A DNA stretch of 64,000 nt, taken from assembly GCA_001600095.1 (NCBI GenBank), contig BCIX01000003.1:1426001-1490000 (forward strand), in the 5' to 3' direction. The position numbers and the translations under genes were made by a program. The first letter of the stretch is position 1. Each line of letters opens with the position of its first letter. This document shows, piece by piece, positions 55,186-64,000 of this stretch. The notes beneath the pieces were generated by a model. The model was not told where the DNA came from. It did not search any database and saw nothing but the letters and a program-made list of their open reading frames with translations. The DNA comes from Bullera alba. Taxonomy: Eukaryota; Basidiomycota; Tremellomycetes; Tremellales; Bulleraceae.

Positions 55186-57280
55186 ATGACCACCATAAAG
55201 ATGGAGGGCTTCAAGTGAGTCTGGTCTTCAGTTCACTTTATTGCGTTGGCTGACTGATGTAGGGTGCCCGGTGCTGTACACGCGCCCTCACGACCGAGTC
55301 TTCATCGACCTTTCACCGATGGATCAATGACGGTGGACACCAACATTCTCGCTTCTCTGGATCGATCGCACATGCCAATGAGCTCTCCATTCTCCTTCGA
55401 CATTCCCATGTCTAGCGGCGACCAGTCATCTCTGGACCATTTCATGCCTTCCCCCCACTCGTCAGCTTTATCACCATCCAACGCTTCGTTCACATCGAGT
55501 TCCTTGTTCGGCGACTTCAAGTTCATCAACAGGTCTGACAAGCCAGACGCTCAAGGCAACTTCTCGACTTCGGTCCCTACCCAGAAGGATGGAGGTTTCC
55601 TGAATAAGCCCACTGAGCGATCGCGGTCCCAGTCAACCGGTCGGAACTCTCGCGTGGGCAAAGCCCCAAGCGCGAAGGGTATCACCAAGACAAGGAAATT
55701 GTCAATGTCCGATAGCAGACCACCCATCACGAATGGTCCCGGACAAGCGAGGGGTAGATCCTCTCACTCTGTCAATCGAAACCCGCCAACCGTACACCCG
55801 AGGACTATGAGCCACAGCGACATTCTTCCGAATAGACTTGGTCTTGGTGTCGGCCTCGACACGCACAAGGAGGGGGAGAGGACAGACTCCATCTCCCCGC
55901 CCGACTATATGAACGACTCTGGCCTTTCGTTCACCATGCCACGAAGTGGTATCGATTCCGCGTCGTGGACGAGCAGTACGGTACCCAGCTTGCTTCCCGG
56001 AAGCTACGGCAGCTACAGTGGGATACATGATGATACGCTCATTGACAGGTCAGTCGGCTCATTATAGTGCTCACATTGCAGTCTGCTGATCCGCCCTCAG
56101 TCCTATCACGCCGGCTCATAAACTCTCGAATCAACTACCCCACGACGAACTCTTCAAGAAAGCAAAGCGTAGAGAGTGCCATAATCAAGTCGAAAAAAGG
56201 CGGCGAGAACATATTAATGCAAAGATCGAAGAGCTCAGTCAGCTCCTCCCTCCGCAATATAGCGAGCCTCCCGAAGAAGTCGTTGTTGCCGTCGTTGAGG
56301 AAGAAGAGGAGGAGGATGTCAAGCCTGACACAAGTCCTATGAAGAAAAAGGTAGGTCGTCCGCGGGAGACATGGCGAAATCGATGATGGCTGATGCTAGA
56401 GCTCAGAAGAACAAACGTTCGGCATCTACGGCGAAGCAGCAGAAAGATGCTGCTCACTGCAAAGGACGTATCCTGTCCCAGAGCGTCCGCTACATCCAGT
56501 GAGTATGCTGAAGATAGTGATGGACCGTTCTAACGCATCAGCAGTGACCTGAGACAGGTCAACGAGATGCAAGCGGCAAGGATCCAGCAACTCGAGTCGA
56601 TCATAGCTGCCAGCGGCAGTGGCGGCGATCTCGGAATGCTGCACTCCGGCCTATCGTCTGTTGGATCCAGCGGCAGCCCTTGGTCGAACGAGCTCGCCTC
56701 GACGTTCGACGGCTTCCACGGGGGTCACCTTGCCAGCGGTCACAATATTGGGATCGCCAAGCAGCCGGATCTTGTACCGGTGAAGGAAGACCATCAGCTC
56801 GATGTGATGAGACCTAGTCCGGAGTCGCAGCCGAAACAACGAGACCCATGGAATCTCTCTTTCGACCAGACTGTCGATACCGGATTGATGGCGTTTGATC
56901 CATCCCCGCGCACTAATGAGGATCAGATGGATACAATGGATCCAATGGAGCATAATGCATTCCGACGATCTAGCTCATTGTCAACCTCGGAAAGTTTGGG
57001 CAGCGGTAGTGGACCCCGATCCCTTTTGAACGCGTCCGACAGCGAGATGGTCTACGGCTCTTTACGAAATATGACCAGTCCAAGGATGATGAGTCTGGTC
57101 GAGGAGTTCGAGTATCAACGAGGCAGACAAAGGGAACGACTGAACGATCATGGGTACGACCAACCAGCTACGCAAAAGGCAGACGATGCGGATATCCATT
57201 TGGGGATGAGCGGCATGGACCTCGACGCGATGTTCACCAATCGCGGCAGGGAGGAGGATGCTGGGGGTATGAGGTGGTGA
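55186..57280 (+). CDS. bHLH transcription factor with an extended acidic loop
   Basis: Five exons (55186-55214, 55263-56048, 56101-56350, 56407-56498, 56545-57280) encode 630 residues. Residues 1-271 are Ser/Pro-rich. The basic region and helix 1 (residues 299-322) carry His299, Glu303 and Arg307, the H-E-R triad of E-box (CACGTG) binding class B factors; helix 2 is KGRILSQSVRYIHDL (residues 374-388). The loop between the helices is about 50 residues and contains six consecutive acidic residues, against 5-15 in most bHLH proteins. A short coiled region (LRQVNEMQAARIQQLESII) extends helix 2, like a leucine-zipper extension. The C-terminal 230 residues are disordered with an Asp/Glu-rich final part. 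Likely nuclear; targets unknown. The split of helix 1 and helix 2 by an intron is frame-checked. Confidence 0.88.
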
Positions 57281-57971
57281 GGATAGGCGCTGGGCGCTGG
57301 TGACGATTCGACTCTCTTTTGCCTGGTTTTCGTCCGTTTCTCTCGGAAGATCGGTGATGATCATATGTAGATAGACCACTTTGGGCCGTTGTATACAGGT
57401 GGGGCTTCAGGGAGTGTATTTTGCTACTAGTACTATGGATAGACATGGACAATGTGAATGTATGAGACACCGTTCACGATGAACACTGCGATCTACACCG
57501 CGTGAGAAGAGGACGCTGGTGCCACATTTGAATCCGCACTTTGGCGACTGGCGCTTTAGCTGAGGTTTCGCGTGGTGATCGTGACGTCCGGTCCGTCATT
57601 CCAATCCGGTTCAAGCACGGCGAACAACCGAAGCAGACAAAGTGACCCCAAGGCGTGGTCGACAAGTGTTAAGCTCGACCTGCGATAGGCTACCTCCGCA
57701 CGAACGACCATAAAGATACCCTTGAACCCGGATACAAGAAGTGTGGCTTCGAACAAACGGATCACGGCGCTCGAGCGGCGCACGACCTGAACCGGAGTTG
57801 TTGGACTTCAGGCTTCGACCGGCATCCCCCTACGTTGCTACTAGCGGCCCAGACAACACGGGCAGGAAGCTATAACAACGGCGAGGACGTACGGACGACC
57901 CGTTATTCACCGGTAGACAGGAAACAGGGTTCGAAGGCACTCTATCGACCTTCCCTTCGGCGTTCGGTCAG
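57281..57971. other. Intergenic region upstream of the FHA-protein gene
   Basis: No gene is supported; both flanking genes are plus-strand. It contains the 3' flank of the bHLH gene and the promoter of the FHA gene. Confidence 0.45.
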
Positions 57972-60795
57972 ATGCAGCGGAGTTACAAGGAGATGAATGG
58001 TCATCAAGCGAATGGAGGGGCGGAGCAGGAGGTGCAGCCTGGGGATGTACAAGCAGGCTGGGGCAAGCCGTTCCCAAGTCTCCACCTGTGGCCACTGCAG
58101 GATACGTTTCAGATGAAGATGATACATCTTCCTGAGGGACAGAGGGTAAGTGGAAGCCCAGTCCTACACCTGGCAACGTTCCGAGCTGCTGGTATTTCAC
58201 TGCCTCGTTCATCGCATTCTCGTTCCAGGGCCGAGCTGACCATCGGGCTGTAGATCAAAATCGGGCGACAGACCAATCCGAAAACCCAGCCAGGAGAGCG
58301 TAATGCGTACTTTGATTCTAAAGTCCTATCCCGGCTTCACGCTGAGATATGGGAGCACGATGGCAAGGTGAGCTCCGAGAGCGTCTCCGAAGTGTTCTAG
58401 TCTGACGGACCCCCGACAGATCTACATCAAAGACGTGAAATCCTCCAACGGCACGTTCATCAACAACGAAAGGCTGTCGCCAGAAAGCGTCGAAAGTGAT
58501 CCATACCCCCTCAAACACGAGGATATTGTGGTGAGTGTCCCCCATTCACTGTGTCAACTCCAGCTAGTCGCTCACACCGACACTTCAGGAATTCGGTATC
58601 GACATTGTCGGCGACGACAACCGGTCGATCTTGCACCACAAAGTCGCCGCAAAGGTGTATTGTGTCTTCAACGTCTCTGATGCAGCTCTCAGTGCGAGGT
58701 GAGCTGAAGCGGTTTTGATGTTCTCCCCGTATAGCAGCTGAAACCACCTGACAGGGAGCTCGCCAACTACTCAGACCATAGGAATCCCCGGCGACAGCAT
58801 TCCGGTCAATCTAATGGCGGGCCGGGCCCACGGGCAGCTCCTCAGTCGTCACTAGGTCCACTAGTCCTGAGCTCCGGTGGAAAAGTCAACGGGCTCAGCT
58901 TTGATCAGATCTATAGCAGGCTACACGTAAGTGGAATAGGTAGCCAAATACAGGCAGTGGCTGATGTTTGCCATAGCATGAGATGCAGATGAGCAAAGAG
59001 CTAGGAGGCAGCTTGCAGACCCTCTCAGACTCCATGACCGATATACAGGACAACCTTGGCGGTGGACTGGTGAGTCAGCTGAATATGTGTTGGTTGTTCA
59101 CTAGCTGACATGGGACATAGCCACCTTCACAGAACGGCTCCGCCGCCGAGTTCATCCCAATTCAGTACCGGGAAACATCTGCAGAAGCCAAAGCTGCTCT
59201 CGCCAGCCCACACGGACAGCAAGCCGCGGCGGTGATCAATCTGCAGAATCAATTGACCCAGACGCAAAACAGCTTAACTGGCCACTTGGACAAGATCCGA
59301 CAGCTGGAAGACCAATTCAAAGATCACGAAACGCTCAAGCACGAAGTCACGGCGATGAGGGAACAAATGGAGGGTAGTCAGCGCGAGATGAAGATGCTAC
59401 TCTCGTCCAAGCGAGGTCGACAGATGTTCGGCAGAGGCCAGCTCAATGGCGACGACGACTATGATGATGACCAGAACGCGGCTAGCGACGACGATGATAC
59501 ACGCAGTGTGGTGACCTTGATGGACAACGAGGATGCGCAAGAACGAGTCCGAACGAGACGTCGATCAGAGAAGGAGACTCGGTCCAAATCGTCGGAACGC
59601 TCTGCCTCGCCCTCTGGCTCGACCAATGGCGACAGATCCCATCACGACAAGGAGGTCAATGGCAACGTGGTCAAAGAGAACGCCGAATTGGTGGCGAAGA
59701 TCGAGATCATGTCGAACGAGATCGCCGAGGTGGTCCAACTGTCGAAGAATTTGCAAACGCAGCATGGAGAAGCTATGAATGCGGTCAAAGTTCTCACGCA
59801 AAGGGTTACCGAACTCGAGGGCGGTATCGCGGACAGGATCTCGGCAGAGGTCAACAAAGTTGAGAACAAGTGGGAAATGTGGAAGACCAAATGCGAGGAT
59901 GGGTGGCGACGCGACCGGGAAAGCTGGGATGTGGAGCGGGAACGGCTGCGAGGTGTGGTGAGAGAATGGGAAGAAGCAAGCAGACGGGCATATGAGGAGG
60001 AAGAGGATAGAGAGTTGAACGAGCGGTTGAGTAGTGAGGATGACTACGAGGATGATGATGATGACGAGGAGGAGGATGAGGGCGAAGGTGAAGAGGACGA
60101 AGGGGAGGGCCACGACCGTGGCTCGAAAGCGGTCAAATCTGGAGAAGGAATGCTTAATGGTGAATGGGCGACTGTTCTCGATCCAAACAACCCGATCTCT
60201 CCCATGGGTCTCAAGACTGGTTCTCCAAGTGGTAGCCTACGGAAATCCGCGTCAACAAAGCGAGGGCGCAGGCCTAGTCACCGGACTCTGCTGGCGATAA
60301 GAGGTATCCAAGCTGTAGCCGATCCCGAGGCCAGCGGAAACTCTACGCCTAAAGCCGAAGCCCAGGCGATCATGAGTGAGGATGCTGTGCCGGATGCTTC
60401 GCCAAAGGGAATCGCCAGCCGTCTCAAGAGTAAAGAACTATCAAAGTCGGGTAAAGCCCGACGAAGGAATCGGGAGAATACGATATACGGCAGCAAGGAT
60501 GGGCGGGAGATCAAGAGGAATGGCTCGCAGGAGACGTTCAAGCAGGAGAAGGATTCGAGTGAGAGTGGGAAAGAGTCTGGAGACACGTTGAAGGAGAGTG
60601 ACAAGATTGCCACGGCGAGCGGCAGGAAGATGAAGAAGTTGCCAGAGCAGCAACAGGGTCTGAGGGTGAGTGAAAAGTCGGTGACTTCGACTGTCATAGC
60701 TGACGGATCTCTCTCTACAGCAACCGATACCCATATTCACAGTGTTCATTGTCGCGGCTGTAGCAGGAGCGATCTATTACAAGCATAAGGAGTAG
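57972..60795 (+). CDS. FHA-domain, coiled-coil, tail-anchored protein (SLMAP / Far9-Far10-like)
   Basis: Eight exons (57972-58145, 58254-58367, 58420-58530, 58589-58698, 58755-58926, 58977-59069, 59121-60665, 60721-60795) encode 797 residues. The FHA domain (about residues 45-165) has KIGRQTNPK, LSRLHAEI and KSSNGTFINNERL, the last being the phosphothreonine-binding NGTFIN loop. Coiled-coil segments follow (about 260-350 and 420-560), then an acidic run of about 30 residues, a basic Ser-rich region, and a C-terminal membrane anchor (FTVFIVAAVAGAIYYKHKE). This architecture is that of SLMAP and the yeast Far9/Far10 and Sordaria PRO45 proteins, which tether the STRIPAK phosphatase complex to ER or nuclear-envelope membranes. 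The first intron is 108 nt; the others are 50-58 nt. Confidence 0.9.
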
Positions 60796-61208
60796 GCTGG
60801 GCTAAGTATGATAGTGTCGGAGATCCAACATGTATTTCTAGCATCTCGCATGAGTGCTCGTGCAGACTGCAAGGCTTAAGACACGCTCCAAACTCAAGCA
60901 ACGTCAATGGTATTTGTTGAGCATGGTAGAGCGGCGGATCACGACATGTCCCACAAGATGATTCGACCACGGGTCCAGTCTTTGGATGTCGGTCAAGAGA
61001 CAGGTACGTTACAGGTTGTGACACGTCTCAGTCGTCTTTCAGGGCGAAACACATTACGTCATTGAGCATCCCACCTTGAGAGCACCGGCGAGTTGCGCAC
61101 CGACTGTTCTGCATCTGCAGCCGACTCTGCTCCCCATACTAGAATACCGACAGCTGGCCCAGGTTCAAGCCTTCAGCCTGACTGTTAGAACGGCTACATC
61201 TGTCCACC
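60796..61208. other. Intergenic region upstream of the PTEN gene
   Basis: No gene is supported; both neighbours are on the plus strand. Confidence 0.45.
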
Positions 61209-63309
61209 ATGTCCCTCGACTACGTACGGAAGATCGTATCGGGCAAGAAAGCCAGATTCCAAGATGAGGAAACGGCAGTCGACCTGGATTTAGTCTATGG
61301 TGAGCTACTGCCCTTGATAAGAGCTCGTAACGACCAGCAGCTGATGGTCCACAGTGACTGATAGAATTATCATGTGGGGGATAAGCTGAGATAGTCCTCA
61401 ATATATGAAACTAACGAATGGGCTGTGTATAGTATGGGATATCCCGCAGTTGGCGTTTCCGCTCTGTACAGAAACAGGCGGAGAGATGTCCTCAAATTCA
61501 TCAACTCGAGACATGGAGACAAGTGGTGGATCTGGAACTTGTGAGTATGGTTCGCCTTCTGTTTCTGGCAGCTGCGTCTCCTGGACTGGCTAGAGCTGTA
61601 ACTGATGTACGCTTCAGGTGTCCTTTGTACGAAAATGCCTATTCGCCTGAAAGCATGTCGAACCGAGTCTCACGGTATCCATTTCCCGATCATCATCCAC
61701 CTCCTCTGCCACTGCTTCCTCTAGCAGTGCGGGAGATGACTGCATGGCTAGAAGGTGATAAGGAGCGGGTTGCCATCATTCACTGCAAGGCTGGAAAGGT
61801 ATGTGCTTCAGGCGACCAGCGAACGATAAGACTTACGAATGGCTGTTCGTAGGGTCGCTCTGGCACCTTATTATGCTCGTACTTGCTCTCTTTATCCGAG
61901 CTACCACCTCCACCCCAGCTGGACAGATCATACACTCGGAAAGAGCTGATCAAGCGGATGCAAGAGAGCAGTACGGAGAAGAATGTCAATCCGGAAGAAG
62001 GTGCCGACCGTCAGGGCTGGGTCGTGGTTGGCACTGGACACGAATTCGAGGGGGTACAGGTCTCGCCCCCAACACCTACTACCAGTGTGGATCTGGGTGC
62101 ACCTGTAGGAGCATCCGGATCCGATACCCCAGCTCAATCGGAAACCTTGCAAGTGGAACGCCCTCATGGTCTAGGTCGAACAGTGTCCATTACATCGTCC
62201 ACGACAACAGTCTCGCGGCCTTCACCACCTCCGAGCATCAACATAGATGTGTCGAGCGATCCGCCGTTCGAGGCGATCGCCGTGGGTGATGAAGCCGATT
62301 ATGACCAGCAGGGTCAGCAGGATAGACGAGACGGCCGGGTGGACGAGGTGTTCAAGTTGCACTCCAGCAGGCGAATGAAGCCAAGTAGTGCGGGCAGAGG
62401 TGTCTCAATACCCAGTCGTGAGCCAAGCGGTCATTCGGTGCTATACTAATCATGCGACTCACAGAGAGGCGATGGTGTCGATATATCCACCTGCTGTTCA
62501 CACACGGCGCTCCGCCCATATACACCCAATCATCGCCGTCTCGGATCCGCGTAGTCTCGGTAACACTTTTACTGCACCCTCCGACAGGATGGAAGAAGCC
62601 TCTAGCTTCTTTGGTGGTCGGTGGCTCGGGAGGTTCCGGTCTTGGCAAAGCTTGGGCCTCTGTGGCGCGGTACGATGACAAGTACGTTGAAGAGCTCAAG
62701 CGACGAGGAGGAGAGGGCGAAGGAGTTTCCGGAGCGGTCACCTGGGGAGGCGTCGGTGGAGACGGCCACTTTGACACTGAGAAGATGTTCAAGAGCTGTG
62801 GAAAGCTGGAAGCCGCGGATCTCGACGAGGCGACTCGAAAGACTCTCGGACCTGATCACGAGGTGGGTCGACAACATACCTGTGCTGTTCTTTCGGCTGT
62901 AACTAACAACTCTTGGCAGGAGTTCAACGTTCATCACCTGGTCCCCAAACATGTGAATGGTGGAGACGGATCATTGGTACTGGACACAGCCAGAGAGTTC
63001 AGGTTGAAGCTTCACCTCGCATCCATGCCTCTCGGTTGGCTATGGATGATCCCAGCCTTCCACATTCCCTCGACGCCTGAAGGGCAAGGCTCGACGAAAA
63101 GGTTTCACACCATGACGTTCCCCAAGTCACAAGTGGACTTCACATTGGGCCCAGGAGCTGCGGTGCATAAGGTCATCGTGAGGTTGGAAGACGTGGCAGA
63201 GGGTCAAGGTGGATCCAGTCCGGCGCCGCTTTACACAGACGATCAGGAGAAGAAGGAGGGCTTGAATGACGAGAAAGCAGAAAAACTCATGGGAGACTCA
63301 GAGAAGTAG
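61209..63309 (+). CDS. PTEN: PTEN-family phosphatase
   Basis: Seven exons (61209-61299, 61355-61373, 61433-61540, 61618-61798, 61853-62417, 62465-62862, 62920-63309) encode 583 residues. The N-terminal phosphatase domain shows DLDLVYVTDRIIIMGYPA and the active-site loop HCKAGKGRSGT (Cys129, Arg135), with both lysines that give PTEN its PIP3 preference. An intron splits the loop between Lys133 and Gly134. A Ser/Pro/Thr-rich insert of about 170 residues precedes the C2-like domain (RWCRYIHLLFTHG, then VVSVTLLLHPPTGWKK, and FNVHHLVPKHVNGG near the end). PTEN removes the 3-phosphate of PIP3 and limits growth signalling. The C-terminus is acidic and lacks an obvious PDZ ligand. The second exon is only 19 nt and uses a GTGGGG donor. 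Confidence 0.9.
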
Positions 63310-63747
63310 AACTGTGATAGACACGTGTGCGTGTACTGTAGCCATATGCTACTCAGCTGTATCCGCACGATCGATCCTAGAGGATCTGAGTACTGAGATT
63401 GACTAGGATTGACTGGAGTCACTGGACAGTGGACGTTGATACAGGATCGCCATCGCACGAAAGAACCTTCTCGTGGTTCCTGAAGCGGGATTCGCCACCC
63501 GGACCCCTCTTCCTTAAATGGGTGGGATGAATAACTGCCTATAACTGCCCCAGACGATAGCGTCACCGCGCCAGCGACTCACCTCCACTCATTCCACCTT
63601 CGAGCCCATCCTCTATCGCACCTCCCTTCCTCTCTCTCACACCTCCCTCAACTCGGATTCACTGCTGCAGACACCGCGCTGTGATATCTAGCTCCACGTA
63701 GCACAACTACATCAAAGTCGCACAGAGGAGAAATTCTTTTATCCAAC
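63310..63747. other. Promoter region of the CDC48 gene
   Basis: No gene is supported. Immediately upstream of the start the plus strand is rich in CT and TC tracts (63585-63650), typical of highly expressed fungal housekeeping promoters. Confidence 0.5.
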
Positions 63748-64000
63748 ATGGCTGACGATCCGTCCAAGGTGTGTTCGTGGCGCCGCGCAATCGGCATGTC
63801 GGTAATCGAGCTGATCAACGCGATGATAGGCCGCCGCCGATGACTCTACCGCCACTGCCATCCTCAGGCAGAAGCGATCGTGAGTTGCAAGCCGCGACAC
63901 GCTTTGGGAGAAAGCTGATCTCGATTACAGTCCAAACCGATTGGTCGTGGATGAGTCACCTTCCGATGACAACTCTGTCGCTGTTCTTCACCCAACCACC
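63748..64000 (+). CDS. CDC48: AAA-ATPase CDC48/p97, 5' end only
   Basis: The first three exons (63748-63768, 63830-63879, 63931 to the window edge) encode MADDPSK followed by an Ala/Asp/Ser run, then ILRQKRSPNRLVVDESPSDD and NSVAVLHP, which is the conserved start of the Cdc48/p97 N-domain (compare the ILRRKK-SPNRLIV-DD-NSV pattern of the family). The remainder lies outside the window. Cdc48 extracts ubiquitinated proteins from membranes and complexes for degradation. The small first exon of 21 nt and 51-61-nt introns fit the local style. Confidence 0.88.

Noticed and set aside
59565..60113. 182-codon minus-strand frame inside the FHA gene
   Set aside because: Leu/Val-rich translation of the complement of an acidic coiled-coil region; no splice or start support.

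Overview
This is a window of nuclear DNA from a basidiomycete yeast-like fungus, most likely a member of the Tremellomycetes (the Cryptococcus, Kwoniella, Saitozyma side). I base that on about 30 protein-coding genes packed onto both strands, some 140 introns that I could place by reading frame (nearly all 37-66 nt, GTGAGT/GTAAGT-type donors, CTGAC/CTAAC-like branch sites, CAG/TAG acceptors), balanced GC content, and two members of a basidiomycete-type DUF6534 membrane family. Genus and species cannot be settled from the sequence alone. All gene models were built by hand: each exon join was checked for GT-AG (one GC-AG) ends and for preserved reading frame. None is supported by transcripts.

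Layout, left to right. 1-6.5 kb: the tail of one gene, a DUF3605 (GIG1-like) gene, a secreted GPI-anchor-type protein made of a duplicated three-exon module, and a Gfo/Idh/MocA oxidoreductase. 6.7-19 kb: a TPX2-domain protein, a GFA-fold zinc protein, a membrane glycosyltransferase-like protein, two unrecognised proteins and a BEM3-type PX-PH-RhoGAP. 19-29 kb: an intron-containing tRNA, a DHA1 drug/polyamine-type MFS transporter, a 10-bp minisatellite, DUF6534 copy A, a DCR2-type phosphoesterase and a coiled-coil gene interrupted by an in-frame TAA. 29.5-46.7 kb: the mitochondrial ABC1-family kinase-like MCP2/ADCK1, a KAR5-type karyogamy protein in 14 exons, a DHHC palmitoyltransferase, an SR-type splicing factor, an LRR protein, an auxin-efflux-carrier family protein, an unrecognised protein and MPDU1. 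47-64 kb: exosome subunit MTR3, DUF6534 copy B, an FAD monooxygenase, TOM22, a possible ORF, a bHLH factor with a long acidic loop, a tail-anchored FHA protein (SLMAP/Far10-like), a PTEN homologue, and the 5' end of CDC48.

These are mostly housekeeping genes of separate pathways rather than a dedicated cluster. There is no transposon, secondary-metabolite cluster, CRISPR array or bacterial-type operon. Shared themes are polarity and mating (BEM3, KAR5, SLMAP-like, PTEN), protein lipidation and glycosylation (DHHC, MPDU1, the glycosyltransferase-like gene) and mitochondrial biogenesis (MCP2, TOM22). The most interesting things to follow up are the exon-level duplication in the GPI protein, the paralogous DUF6534 pair with a displaced splice donor in one copy, the broken coiled-coil gene with a perfect 42-bp tandem duplication, and the unusually long introns of the SR gene.
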